Below are positions 18,735 through 27,676 of a stretch of 64,000 nucleotides of DNA, in pieces. The position numbers were made by a program, and so were the translations under genes. Below the pieces are notes generated by a model. It did no database searches. It worked only from the letters and a program-made list of their open reading frames with translations, and was not told the DNA's origin. Source of the stretch: Leptobacterium sp964389205 (lineage in GTDB: Bacteria; Bacteroidota; Bacteroidia; Flavobacteriales; Flavobacteriaceae); contig CAYMDH010000008.1 of assembly GCA_964389205.1 (NCBI GenBank), positions 1 through 64,000 of the forward strand, given 5' to 3'. Within the stretch, counting starts at the first letter, position 1, and each line of letters starts with the position of its first letter.

Positions 18735-19463
18735 TTAAATAGTTTTTAAAAACCCTTTCACAGCATCCCAGTACCCATTATTATCTGCAAACTTTTCCCA
18801 TAGCGCACGTGATCCATGACTTCCTGTAGTTTTTGGAAGATAATATTGTTTAGATTTAGTTGGAATTGTTTCAAAAATACTTTTCCAATTAGAATATTCA
18901 TTTTTAGATGATGTAATAAAAACTGGTATTTTTATGTTTTTAGCACTTTTCTTTATAAAATTATCAGAACCAAAATATTCTCCAGGAGCAAAAGATAAAA
19001 CAGCATCTGCTTTATTGGGATGGTCACCTGCAAATTTCAATGCGAGAGCTGAAGAATACGAACTCCCCCAAACGATCAGTTTATTTGGATTAAAAGATTT
19101 TTTCACATAAGCAACCGAAGCTTCTATATCCTGAAAAGCATCCGTAAATTCTGTGGCTTTTCCTTTAGATTTTGCTGCTTTATTAGTTTGGTTTGTGATA
19201 TTATTAACTCCTTTTCCAGATCTTAAGTCAACAGCCAAGCAAGAATATCCCATTGCATTAAGCTTTGGAGCGATTTCTAAGTACTCTCCTCTACTCCAAC
19301 CTGCCTGATGAAAAAGGAGTATGAAGTTAGTCGTTCCTTTCTTTTCATAAAGATCTGCTGTAATGGTAACTCCATCTTTTGAAGCATATGTAATTGTTTT
19401 TTGCGCTTGTATTGATGTTATAGTAAAGAATAAAATAACAGCAACTATACTTATTTTTTTCAT
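18735..19463 (-). CDS. Secreted alpha/beta hydrolase (dienelactone hydrolase-like)
   Basis: The reading frame is open from 19535, but the ATG at 19463 starts a clean signal peptide (MKKISIVAVILFFTITSIQAQ) and is preferred, giving 242 residues. The nucleophile elbow is WGSSYSS (Ser in G-x-S-x-S), and the final catalytic His is probably in TGSHGSRALW near the C-terminus. The early LFHQAGWSRGEY segment forms the oxyanion region. It would hydrolyse an ester or thioester in the periplasm; the substrate is unknown. A small membrane protein follows on the same strand. Confidence 0.78.
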   Translation of the reverse strand: MKKISIVAVILFFTITSIQAQKTITYASKDGVTITADLYEKKGTTNFILLFHQAGWSRGEYLEIAPKLNAMGYSCLAVDLRSGKGVNNITNQTNKAAKSKGKATEFTDAFQDIEASVAYVKKSFNPNKLIVWGSSYSSALALKFAGDHPNKADAVLSFAPGEYFGSDNFIKKSAKNIKIPVFITSSKNEYSNWKSIFETIPTKSKQYYLPKTTGSHGSRALWEKFADNNGYWDAVKGFLKTI

Positions 19464-19656
19464 GATTTTTGTTTTGTAAGAGGCTAATTTAATGATAGAA
19501 ATAATAGTTGTCATTTTAAGAAGTGGTTTTAACATAACTTTTTGTTTCTATTACTTCATTGTTAATCTTTCATTAAACTTTGATTACTTGTAATAAATGA
19601 GAAATAATAATCACTAAATTTATTAAACAAAACAAACAACCTAAAACATCTATAAA

Positions 19657-19731
19657 ATGAATGCATTAATACGTTTCCTGATCCTATTTTTGTTTTCCAT
19701 TGTAGTATATAAAATAGAAGTACTATATTAA
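19657..19731 (+). CDS. Candidate 24-residue hydrophobic peptide
   Basis: MNALIRFLILFLFSIVVYKI followed by EVLY is a single membrane-spanning peptide. The ATG follows an A-rich leader like that of other genes here. It overlaps the last 4 bp of the oppositely oriented DUF72 gene. There is no recognised family; short hydrophobic ORFs occur by chance in A/T-rich DNA, so support is weak. Confidence 0.25.
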   Translation: MNALIRFLILFLFSIVVYKIEVLY

Positions 19732-20618
19732 AACAATCCTTTTGGAGGAATCAATGTTTGCGGAATTGTTAAAGAAGTTCCCAATTTTTGATTCAATTCA
19801 TTAATGAAGTATGCAGAAAGCAAGGGAGATTCTAATTCTAGATTTTGATGTATAAAAAAATGTAGATTTTGCAATCCCATTTCTTTCCATTTTTTGATAT
19901 GTTCAATCCAATCATCTAAGCGATTGTAATCACTTTCATGATTTGCGCCTACATAGCGTATAAAAGCTTCATTATTGGTTAATCTCATATGCATCAAATC
20001 TCTTCTGCCTGCGGTATCTACTATTATATTTGTTATGTTATTTTCCTCTAAAAGATGATACAATTCTTGAGCTATCTTTTCATCATTAAACCAATCAGTA
20101 TGTCTAAACTCTAATGCCAATTTAAATTCTTTTGGCCATCTTTCAATAAAAGTCACTACTCTATCCCAATTTTTTGGATTAAAATTATTGTGCATTTGTA
20201 AAAAAATAGTTCCTAGTTTTTCTTTTAAATGACTTGCAGCATCTAAATACGAATCAACAAAAGGATATACATTTTCATTTAATCTCCTTAAATGACTTAT
20301 ATCTTGAGATAATTTTGGAAAGAACTTAAAATCTTCAGGTGTTTTATCGTACCATTTTGCAAACTGTTCTGGTGGGAAAATGCGATAAAAAGTAGCATTA
20401 AGTTCAATAGAGTTAAAATGTCTGGAATAATAAACAAGTTCATCTTTGGTTCCTCTTGGGTAAAAGTTTTTTAAATCTTGTTTATTCCATTTCGCACAGC
20501 CAACATATATATTTAATTCTTTTGACTTATTGTTATTTAAAACAACCGCAGTTTCTGGGTGATCAATAGGGAATGAAAAATCAATTAATTCAGGATGTTC
20601 AACTTTTCCAAATTTCAT
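19728..20618 (-). CDS. DUF72 (YecE-like) protein
   Basis: A 296-residue TIM-barrel-like protein of the DUF72/YecE family. Typical features: IYVGCAKWNKQDLKNFYP near residue 37-54, YYSRHFNSIELNATFYR near 63-79, KLSQDISHLRRL near 104, EFRHTDWF near 167 and a C-terminal HFFIHQN. The biochemical role of the family is not established; the fold suggests a phosphate- or nucleic-acid-related enzyme. It is monocistronic and convergent with nothing but the tiny ORF at 19657. Confidence 0.85.
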   Translation of the reverse strand: MKFGKVEHPELIDFSFPIDHPETAVVLNNNKSKELNIYVGCAKWNKQDLKNFYPRGTKDELVYYSRHFNSIELNATFYRIFPPEQFAKWYDKTPEDFKFFPKLSQDISHLRRLNENVYPFVDSYLDAASHLKEKLGTIFLQMHNNFNPKNWDRVVTFIERWPKEFKLALEFRHTDWFNDEKIAQELYHLLEENNITNIIVDTAGRRDLMHMRLTNNEAFIRYVGANHESDYNRLDDWIEHIKKWKEMGLQNLHFFIHQNLELESPLLSAYFINELNQKLGTSLTIPQTLIPPKGLF

Positions 20619-20736
20619 GTTTAAAAGCTTACTTTTTATATATTCAAATTTAGAGTAAAAAAAAGAAAATTAAAATTGTAACATTTTCGTATTTTGATCT
20701 TCTAATTAAATAAGAATATAAAATCTAATAGTAAAC

Positions 20737-21501
20737 ATGAAAACTTTTAAAACACTAGCAATCGCAATATTCATCTTAGCATTCGCTCCTGTTAAAGCAC
20801 AAACAGCAGATGAAATTATTAATAATTATCTAGAAAATATAGGGGGTGAAAGTAATTGGGAAAAAGTAGAAGGCATTAGAATGAAAGCTATTGTCAATCA
20901 ACAAGGGTTAGAAATACCAGTAGAAATTGTTCAATTAAAAGATGGTAGACAAATGACTTCCATTATGTTTCAAGGGCAAACACTAAAGCAAGGAGTTTAT
21001 GACGGAGAAACACTATGGGCTCATAATTTTTTAACACAAAAAGCTGAAAAAAGTGATGCAGAAGCTACGGAGAATTATAAATTAGATGTAAATGATTTCC
21101 CTTCACAAACAGTGCATAGCTTTATAAATTATAAGGAAAAAGGATATTCTATAGAACTGTTGGGTAAAGAAACAGTTGAAGGAACAGAAACTTTTAAGGT
21201 TAAAATAACTCAAGAACCTATAAAAGTAGACGGAAAAGAAGAGCCAAACATTTCTTTTTACTACTTTGACACAGAGAACTTTGTTCCTATTGTTATTGAA
21301 TCTGAAATTAGAACAGGACCTCAGAAAGGCTCTATTTCTCAGGTTACTTTAAGTGATTATCAAGAAGTAGATGGGTTATTTTTTCCTTTTTCTATTTCAC
21401 AAGGAGTAAAAGGAGGTGGAAGCCAACCTATTAGTTTAGATACTATTGAATTAAACCCTCAAGTAGAAGCATCAGAATTTGCTTTTCCAGAAGAAAAATA
21501 A
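20737..21501 (+). CDS. LolA-like outer-membrane lipoprotein-sorting family protein
   Basis: A 254-residue protein with a signal peptide (ends PVKAQ, about residue 22). The mature part opens with ADEIINNYLENIGGESNWEK, a common start of Bacteroidota LolA/LolB-like half-barrel proteins, followed by about ten beta strands with GVYDGETLWAHN and YYFDTENFVPIVIE segments. It would bind a lipid or lipoprotein acyl chain in the periplasm. A good intrinsic terminator follows directly, so it is its own transcription unit. Confidence 0.7.
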   Translation: MKTFKTLAIAIFILAFAPVKAQTADEIINNYLENIGGESNWEKVEGIRMKAIVNQQGLEIPVEIVQLKDGRQMTSIMFQGQTLKQGVYDGETLWAHNFLTQKAEKSDAEATENYKLDVNDFPSQTVHSFINYKEKGYSIELLGKETVEGTETFKVKITQEPIKVDGKEEPNISFYYFDTENFVPIVIESEIRTGPQKGSISQVTLSDYQEVDGLFFPFSISQGVKGGGSQPISLDTIELNPQVEASEFAFPEEK

Positions 21502-21513
21502 CAACCTAAATAT

Positions 21514-21552
21514 AAAAAAAATCTCCACTGTAAAAGTTGGAGATTTTTTTTC
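21514..21552 (+). terminator. Intrinsic terminator after the LolA-like gene
   Basis: A stem with arms AAAAAATCTCCA and TGGAGATTTTTT (12 bp) and a loop of about 10 bases, followed by a T-run. It separates the LolA-like gene from the BNR-repeat gene starting at 21577. Confidence 0.8.
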
Positions 21553-21576
21553 TTCATTAATCAAATAAATAATCCA

Positions 21577-24500
21577 ATGAAAAAACATATCTATTTACTA
21601 GCCATAGGATTGCTTTTTTCTTTATCACAAACTTCTGCGCAAGAAGAAATTGTTTTAAAAGGGAAGCAATTATTTGGCTCTATAAGCGCCCGACAAATTG
21701 GGCCCGCATTAATGAGCGGTAGAATTACAGATATTGAATTACATCCAACCAATAGCCGTATTTTATACGCAGGTACAGCAGGAGGAGGTGTATGGAAATC
21801 TAATGATGGTGGTGCTACATTTAATCCCATCTTTGATGAGTTTTGCCAATCTATAGGTGCAGTTGCTTTAGATCCAAAAAAACCAGATCAAATAGTATGG
21901 GTTGGAACAGGAGAAACCTGGACACGTAATAGTGTTTCTGTAGGAGATGGTTTATATAAGTCCATAGATGGAGGTACCAATTGGAAAAAAGTAGGATTTC
22001 CCAATTCTGATAGAATAGCTTCTATTGAAATAAACCCGAATAATACAGATGAAATATATGTTGGTGTATTAGGAGCACTCTGGGGAGATAGTGAAGAGAG
22101 AGGTGTTTATAAAAGTACAGATGGAGGTGAAACATGGGATAAAATCTTATATGTAAACCAAACTACGGGTTGTTCAGATTTTGTCATGGATCCAAATGAT
22201 TCAAATACCTTATATGCCTCTTTCTGGGAATATAGAAGAACCGGATGGAGTTTTAATTCTGGAGGATTAAATAGTGCTTTATATAAATCAACAGATAGTG
22301 GGAAAACCTGGGATAAAATCCACAGCGGTTTTCCAAAAGGAAAGTTAGGAAGAATTGGAATAGCTGTAGCTCCCTCTAATTCGAAAATATTATATACAGT
22401 TTTAGAAACAGAAGAAGAAAAAGATAGAGGATTGTATAGATCTGATGATGGAGGTACCAATTGGAAACAATTAAATAGTGACTTTGGTTTGGTTGTACGT
22501 CCTTTTTATTTTTCTAGAATTACAGTAGACCCTAAAGATTCTGAGGTGATAGTAAAAGCAGGATTAAGTGGTTCTATTTCAAGAGATGGAGGTAAGACCT
22601 TTAAAGATTTGGGAAATATGCACTCAGACATTCACGATATTGTTTTTGACACCAAAGATTCTGATAGAATGTATGTAGCTACAGATGGTGGTGTATATCG
22701 ATCATGGAATGGAGGAACTACAATGGAAATTGTAAAAAACATACCTGTATCACAATTTTATCAAATAAGTTTAGATGACGCTGAGCCCTACAATATTTAT
22801 GGAGGGTTGCAAGATAACGGTTCTTGGTGGGGGCCTTCTTCTTCCCCAGGAGGTATTGAAGCACGAGATTGGAAACGTGTAGGTGTAGGAGATGGTTTTA
22901 GAGTTTTAAAACATCCTACTAAAAATATTATTTATTCCGAAATGCAAGGGGCAGAAAATGTATGGAGAGTTGATGTAGAAAGAAATAGAACTAAAACGAT
23001 ACAGCCGCTACCTGTTGAAGGCGATCCAAAATTACGATTTAATTGGAATGCACCAATGGCGTTGAGTACTCATCAGCCAGATCGTTTTTATATGGGTAGT
23101 CAGTTTTTGCATAAATCTGAGGATATGGGAGAAACCTGGATTAAAATATCTCCAGATTTAACTACAAATGACCCTAAAAAACAAGATCAGGAAAGTTCTG
23201 GTGGATTATCTCGTGATAATTCTGGAGCTGAGAATCATTGTACCATTTTTACTATTGCAGAATCTACATTGGATGAGAAAATAATATGGGTAGGAACAGA
23301 TGACGGAAATGTACAAGTAACTCAAAATGGAGGTAAGACATGGGCTAATACTTCTGTAGATATCCCAGGTTTGCCTAAAAACACATGGGCATATCATATT
23401 GAAGCCAGCGTACACAATAAAGCTACTGCATATGTTGTTTTTGACGGTCATACTACTAATGACAAAAAAGCATATGCCTATAAAACATCAGATTTTGGAA
23501 AAACATGGAAATCTATTATAACAGACGATGTTTATGGGTTTACAAGAAACATTCAGGAAGATTATGAGAATCCTGATTTGTTATTTTTAGGAACAGAATT
23601 TGGATTATATATTACAATCAATGGGGGTAAAAATTGGAGTAAGTTTACAAATAACATGCCCTCTACAGCAGTACATTTTATTGATTTACATAAAAAAACA
23701 AACGATTTAGTGATAGGTACTCATGGTAGAGGTGTTATTATTATTGATGATATAAGTCCTTTGCGTAAAATAAATCAAGAAGTGCTTAAAAAAGATGTTC
23801 ATTTTTTCACGTCAAAACCAACGCCTATGTTAGAGGAAAATGGCTTTGGAGGAGGTAGCACCGAACTTCAATTTGTAGGTGCTAATAAATCTACTTCGGC
23901 AAAAATAATCTACTATCTCAAAAAGCGACATACTTTTGGTAAAATGACCATGGAGATTCGTGATGATAACGGAAATAAAATAACAGATTTACAACCTTCT
24001 AAACAAAAAGGAATTAACATTGTTAGTTGGGATTTTACTACAAGAACACCAAAAACTGCAAAAGGGAAAACATTTAGTTTTGGAGGGTTTACTTCCCCCA
24101 GAGCTCCAGCAGGAAAGTATAAAATAGTAATGACCAAGGGGAAAAAAATATTTGAATCTGAAATAGAGGTTGTTTACGACGAAAAATCTTTAACAACATT
24201 AGAAGATCGAAAAAAGCAGGAGGCTACTACAAAAAAGTTATTTGATATGACAGAAGAATTGGCGTATCTTGTTTATGAGTTAGATGAAATAAATGCAAAG
24301 GCAAACGCGCTAGTTGTAAAAGATAAGAAGAGTAAAAAAATTGTTGCTTCGTTACAAAAAGAACTTAATGCTCTTAAAGAAACGCTGGTAATTACATCTG
24401 GTGATAATTATGTAGGATCTGCAGAACCTCAATTAAGAGAGAAACTAGCAGATTTATATAGTAAAATAGCTACTAATTATGAACGTCCATCAAATGCTGA

Positions 24501-24660
24501 GATTAAAAACATAGCACTTATAGAGTCTCGCTTTAACGCAGCCAAAAATAGTTTTGAAACCATAAAAAAGAAAAGGCTTTCAAAATTAGAAGCTTATTTG
24601 AAGAAAAATGATCTTGGGGATATTAAATTAAAATCACCAGAAGAATTTTTAAAAGGATAA
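21577..24660 (+). CDS. Large secreted BNR/VPS10-like beta-propeller protein
   Basis: A 1027-residue exported protein (signal peptide ends TSAQ, about residue 22). From about 45 to 720 it holds many Asp-box/BNR repeats (DGGATF, DGGTNWKK, DGGETWDK, DSGKTWDK, NGGKTWAN), the signature of sialidase- and VPS10-like propellers. The DUF-rich C-terminal part (about 730-1027) includes a helical stretch rich in Lys/Glu. The family is abundant in Bacteroidota and often annotated as glycosyl hydrolase, but no glycosidase active site is evident. No type IX sorting domain is seen at the end. Single-gene unit; a 12-bp hairpin at 24683-24718 lies downstream. Confidence 0.8.
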   Translation: MKKHIYLLAIGLLFSLSQTSAQEEIVLKGKQLFGSISARQIGPALMSGRITDIELHPTNSRILYAGTAGGGVWKSNDGGATFNPIFDEFCQSIGAVALDPKKPDQIVWVGTGETWTRNSVSVGDGLYKSIDGGTNWKKVGFPNSDRIASIEINPNNTDEIYVGVLGALWGDSEERGVYKSTDGGETWDKILYVNQTTGCSDFVMDPNDSNTLYASFWEYRRTGWSFNSGGLNSALYKSTDSGKTWDKIHSGFPKGKLGRIGIAVAPSNSKILYTVLETEEEKDRGLYRSDDGGTNWKQLNSDFGLVVRPFYFSRITVDPKDSEVIVKAGLSGSISRDGGKTFKDLGNMHSDIHDIVFDTKDSDRMYVATDGGVYRSWNGGTTMEIVKNIPVSQFYQISLDDAEPYNIYGGLQDNGSWWGPSSSPGGIEARDWKRVGVGDGFRVLKHPTKNIIYSEMQGAENVWRVDVERNRTKTIQPLPVEGDPKLRFNWNAPMALSTHQPDRFYMGSQFLHKSEDMGETWIKISPDLTTNDPKKQDQESSGGLSRDNSGAENHCTIFTIAESTLDEKIIWVGTDDGNVQVTQNGGKTWANTSVDIPGLPKNTWAYHIEASVHNKATAYVVFDGHTTNDKKAYAYKTSDFGKTWKSIITDDVYGFTRNIQEDYENPDLLFLGTEFGLYITINGGKNWSKFTNNMPSTAVHFIDLHKKTNDLVIGTHGRGVIIIDDISPLRKINQEVLKKDVHFFTSKPTPMLEENGFGGGSTELQFVGANKSTSAKIIYYLKKRHTFGKMTMEIRDDNGNKITDLQPSKQKGINIVSWDFTTRTPKTAKGKTFSFGGFTSPRAPAGKYKIVMTKGKKIFESEIEVVYDEKSLTTLEDRKKQEATTKKLFDMTEELAYLVYELDEINAKANALVVKDKKSKKIVASLQKELNALKETLVITSGDNYVGSAEPQLREKLADLYSKIATNYERPSNAEIKNIALIESRFNAAKNSFETIKKKRLSKLEAYLKKNDLGDIKLKSPEEFLKG

Positions 24661-24682
24661 ACCAACCACTCTATATATATTT

Positions 24683-24718
24683 AGAAGCCTTTCAGATTAA
24701 ATTATTTGAAAGGCTTCT
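24683..24718. terminator. Hairpin downstream of BNR-repeat gene, probable terminator
   Basis: A perfect 12-bp inverted repeat (AGAAGCCTTTCA, 24683-24694, and TGAAAGGCTTCT, 24707-24718) with a 12-base loop. No T-run follows on either strand, so it is a weaker terminator candidate than the others; it could instead stabilise the 3' end of the mRNA. Confidence 0.5.
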
Positions 24719-24759
24719 TGCTGTTCATAACATCGTTAAAAAGTATCTAAATTGTATTA

Positions 24760-24788
24760 TTTGTACTAGGCTATATTCCATAACTTTA
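24760..24788 (+). promoter_or_regulatory. Candidate promoter of the gene at 24803
   Basis: TTTG (24760-24763), 17-bp spacer, TAACTTTA (24781-24788), one mismatch from the TAnnTTTG -7 element. The predicted transcript would start very close to the ATG at 24803. Confidence 0.4.
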
Positions 24789-24802
24789 GTAAAACTTCTA
24801 TT

Positions 24803-25210
24803 ATGGATACACGAAAACAAAACTTATTGCATATTCGTCCAGAAATTCCATCAGCGATCGTAAATGAAAACATGAGTAGCGGTGAGCGTTTTCAAAATAG
24901 CACCTTACGCCCTATCATTAAGCTCCAAAATGATCTATTTGTAGCAACGTTTAGAAATTACATCAATAAACACAAAGGCGCTTTTTACAATCTTTCTTTA
25001 GAAAAGAAATTAAAATACATAGAAAACACTATTCAAAGAGATATTAAATATAGAAATTCTTTAAAAGGAATGGTGATTGGACATTTTACAACGCAAGAGT
25101 ATTTGGTATATATAGAAAACTCATCATCATTAAATAAAAGAATGATGAATATGGTTATAGAACGATTAAAAGATCAAGTGTTATTATTAGAAAATCAAAA
25201 AGTAGCTTAA
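24803..25210 (+). CDS. Conserved hypothetical protein (135 residues)
   Basis: A 135-residue helical cytoplasmic protein beginning MDTRKQNLLHIRPEIPSAIV, with a conserved-looking centre RFQNSTLRPIIKLQNDLF (about residues 31-48) and a second block SLKGMVIGHFTTQEYLVY. I recall relatives in Flavobacteriaceae, sometimes labelled glyoxalase, but no vicinal-oxygen-chelate motif or metal ligand pattern is visible, so I would not use that name. It stands alone and ends 12 bp before a convergent gene. Confidence 0.65.
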   Translation: MDTRKQNLLHIRPEIPSAIVNENMSSGERFQNSTLRPIIKLQNDLFVATFRNYINKHKGAFYNLSLEKKLKYIENTIQRDIKYRNSLKGMVIGHFTTQEYLVYIENSSSLNKRMMNMVIERLKDQVLLLENQKVA

Positions 25211-25222
25211 TATTTGATTCGA

Positions 25223-25900
25223 TCAATCTATTAATGAAACACCATTTAAATCTGTAGTTAATAGCTCACTCATATAATCAAAATAAGGGCGAATACTTTT
25301 AAAAGCTTCTGCGACTTTTTCTTGAAAATCTGGAGTTAATACTTCTTCGTCTGTGAATTCTTTTGTGAAAATGAATTGCTTTTTCTTGATTAAGTCAATA
25401 TTCTTATCTTCTTTATTAAATCCTTTAGGAGCTGTTTTTAGCTCATCACCTACCATTGTTCCCCAAATTGATTTGAAACCAGGATTGCTCATTATTTCTC
25501 GTATTTCTGTAGTATCCATTTCAAATTCTTTACGAATACGAAATAAGTCTTCTTTAGCCGGTTCCCAAAAACCAGTAGCTATAAAACTTTCACCAGATTT
25601 AATACGAATATAATAACCGCCTCTTAATCTAGGTTTTATTCTACTAAAAGAAGCTGCAAAATGAGTTTTATATGGGGTTTTATCATGAGAAAAACGAACA
25701 TCTCTATATATGCGAAACATTTTCATTTTTTCAATTTCATCATCTTGTTCTAAATCATAAAGAATAGCGCTAAAAAAACTTTTAACATCACTTTCTAGTA
25801 ATTTAAAAGCTTTCTTGTTATCGTTAAACCAGTCTCTATTATTATTCTTTTCTAATTTTTTAAAAAAATCAAAAACAGATTTTGATAAAGCAATACTCAT
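25223..25900 (-). CDS. DUF2461 (TIGR02453) family protein
   Basis: A 225-residue protein matching the DUF2461 pattern: LEKNNNRDWFNDNKKAFKLL near residue 16-35, FRIYRDVRFSHDKTPYKTHF near residue 62-81 and GGYYIRIKSGESFIATGFW near 94-112. The family is widespread and cytoplasmic; its function is not known to me. It is followed on the opposite strand by the 24803 gene and lies downstream of the nitroreductase gene (24 bp gap), with which it may form an operon. Confidence 0.85.
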   Translation of the reverse strand: MSIALSKSVFDFFKKLEKNNNRDWFNDNKKAFKLLESDVKSFFSAILYDLEQDDEIEKMKMFRIYRDVRFSHDKTPYKTHFAASFSRIKPRLRGGYYIRIKSGESFIATGFWEPAKEDLFRIRKEFEMDTTEIREIMSNPGFKSIWGTMVGDELKTAPKGFNKEDKNIDLIKKKQFIFTKEFTDEEVLTPDFQEKVAEAFKSIRPYFDYMSELLTTDLNGVSLID

Positions 25901-25924
25901 AGTGCTAATTTGATTTAAATTAAA

Positions 25925-26500
25925 TTATTCATAGATCCATTCTACTTTATCGTCTAGAGAACTTCTTTTTGAAAGTGGTATTTCTGCTTCATAATATCCC
26001 ATATAGAAAAAACCAAGGCATTTTTCACCTTCTTGTAAATTAAAAAACTCACCCATATGGGTTATTAATTTAGGAGAACTCCAATACCCACCTATATTAT
26101 GTGACGTAGCAGTTAACCATAAATTTTGAACAGCCATGGCCACCGAAGCTACTTCTTCCCATTCTGGAATACGTTCTTCAAGATCTCTTTGCATTATAAT
26201 AGCGATAATGGTATCTGACAATACAGGATTTTCTTGAAGTTTTTTAAATTTTCTTTCTGAGAAATTAATGCCATTATTTAATTCTTTGTATTTCGCAGCT
26301 AAAAACATACCCAAACGCTCTTTAGAAGAGTCTTTTAAAATTTTAAAACGCCATGGTTCAGTAAGTTTATGAGTAGGCGCGCGATGTGCATTTAGTAGCA
26401 TTTCATCAATTATATCTTTTGGTATTTCTTTTTTTATATATAAAGGAGGGAATACAGATTTTCTTTGAGCAATTTGATTCGTAGTAGTTGTTTCTATCAT
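25925..26500 (-). CDS. Nitroreductase family protein
   Basis: A 191-residue FMN-dependent oxidoreductase. The N-terminal RKSVFPPLY and the NAHRAPTHKLTEPWRF segment (about residues 38-53) form the FMN-binding site, and the C-terminal CLGFFYMGYYE is the second family block. It would use NAD(P)H to reduce nitro-aromatics, quinones or other substrates. It stands 24 bp before the DUF2461 gene on the same strand and downstream of decayed TetR/esterase remnants, which could once have regulated or accompanied it. Confidence 0.82.
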   Translation of the reverse strand: MIETTTTNQIAQRKSVFPPLYIKKEIPKDIIDEMLLNAHRAPTHKLTEPWRFKILKDSSKERLGMFLAAKYKELNNGINFSERKFKKLQENPVLSDTIIAIIMQRDLEERIPEWEEVASVAMAVQNLWLTATSHNIGGYWSSPKLITHMGEFFNLQEGEKCLGFFYMGYYEAEIPLSKRSSLDDKVEWIYE

Positions 26501-26548
26501 TGTAAATAGTTTGTATTTGTAAAGTTAAAGAAAAATTGAAATTAGCTG

Positions 26549-27079
26549 TTAAAAAAAAAAGGAAAGCATTGGTAAATAATTAGCCTTAAAATTTTTAAAA
26601 TCATGACCAAAAGGAACTTCATTGTATTTTAAATTATTTTCTTTTGATTCAAATAAAGCTTTTAATTGTTGTGCTTGTTTGTAATTATCTCCTTTGTTGC
26701 CTGTACTTAAAAATATGTCAAAAGGACGTTTATTGACTTTTTGATAATTTTTTAACAAAGATGAGCAAGGATGAATCGCTGGAGAAATAATAGCTATTTT
26801 TCCAAAAATGGTAGTGTTTTTACCAAAAAACAAAGCATTAAGTCCTCCAAAAGAAATCCCCATAAGCATTGTATCCTTTGCTAGGATTGATGTAGCATAC
26901 TTAGTATCTATAAAAGGCATCAATTCCTTTGTGAAAAAATTAAAGTAATCAATATTGCATAGTAATTCTTTATTCCTTCTATTTACAAATGCTTTAGGAT
27001 CAAAATGTGTTACAAAAACGACAATGAATTTGTATTTTGATTTTCTTTGAAACTTTAATGTGCTTTCTATACAACCAAC
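26549..27079 (-). pseudogene. Esterase/alpha-beta hydrolase remnant lacking its N-terminus
   Basis: An open frame of 177 codons without a proper start, beginning VGCIESTLKFQRKS. It carries the C-terminal two thirds of a putative esterase (PF00756-like, enterobactin-esterase type): KFIVVFVTHFDPKAF, the NRRNKELLCN block, nucleophile elbow GISFGGLNA, and GHDF with the terminal catalytic His. The residues that should precede (first strands of the fold) are missing; instead the frame runs back into the TetR remnant. The nearest ATG (26923) would remove even more of the fold. Probably a deletion fused two neighbouring genes. Confidence 0.7.
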
Positions 27080-27463
27080 TCAAAAAGTTTTTATCTGTTG
27101 CATTTGCTAATAATTCATTTAAGGCGCCTAATTCATTAGATACACTATTGAGAAGGCAGCCGGTCAAATTTTTTCAGTTTCATTTTTGGTTATTAATGCC
27201 TTAGAATATAATTCTAATCTATGGTAGGGTGATTTTGATTTATCATTTAAATATTTATTAATTTCATTACGATTAATTTCTCCATATGAATCTATAATTT
27301 GCAAAACAAAATCTTCTTTAGATTTAAAGAAATTATAAAATGAACCTTTCGGTATATTCGCTTTTTTCAATATTTCATTAATTCCAGTATGATGATAGTT
27401 GTTTCTACGCAAAACATCATATCCAATTTTTAAAATATCTTTTTTTTGATACTTATAACCCAT
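27000..27463 (-). pseudogene. TetR-family regulator remnant, frameshifted
   Basis: The first frame (start 27463) encodes a complete TetR helix-turn-helix: ILKIGYDVLRRNNYHHTGIN, then EILKKANIPKGSFYNFFKSKEDF, and stops at about 27164 after TKNETEKI. The typical TetR ligand-domain segment resumes in another frame as GCLLNSVSNELGALNELLAN, then diverges into an unrelated tail that overlaps the esterase frame and ends at 27002-27000. So the gene has a small indel near 27165 and a lost C-terminus. It may have controlled the adjacent esterase. Confidence 0.7.
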
Positions 27464-27560
27464 ATTCTAACTCTAAAGTAAAAACATAACAATTAGGCCA
27501 TTTAGTTTAATTAAAAAAATGTTAAATATTACTTCTTTAGTTATTAAAAAAGCTTCATTG

Positions 27561-27616
27561 TAGCATTAATATGCTAATTTTACTTACTTATTTCGATTGT
27601 AGTTTTTTTGAACTAC
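27561..27616. promoter_or_regulatory. Two short inverted repeats ahead of the serine acetyltransferase gene
   Basis: TAGCAT-TAAT-ATGCTA (27561-27576) and GTAGTT-TTTTTG-AACTAC (27599-27616) lie in the gap between the TetR remnant and the cysteine genes. They may be operator sites or 5' leader structures. There is no match I can name. Confidence 0.3.
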
Positions 27617-27667
27617 GTATGACTAAAGAATTTATTTGTTAAATTGTATAGCAAAAATTGTTAACAG

Positions 27668-27674
27668 AAGGAGA
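27668..27674 (+). promoter_or_regulatory. Shine-Dalgarno-like site of the serine acetyltransferase gene
   Basis: AAGGAGA lies 2 bases before the ATG at 27677. Purine-rich sites this strong are rare in Bacteroidota and in this window, and the spacing is short, so its use is uncertain. Confidence 0.35.
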
Positions 27675-27676
27675 TT

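Noticed and set aside
21577..24660. Annotation as a sialidase or glycosyl hydrolase
   Set aside because: Asp-box repeats occur in many propellers, and no glycosidase active-site pattern is seen.
24803..25210. Annotation as glyoxalase
   Set aside because: No vicinal-oxygen-chelate repeats or metal ligands are visible in the 135 residues; the name would be unsupported.
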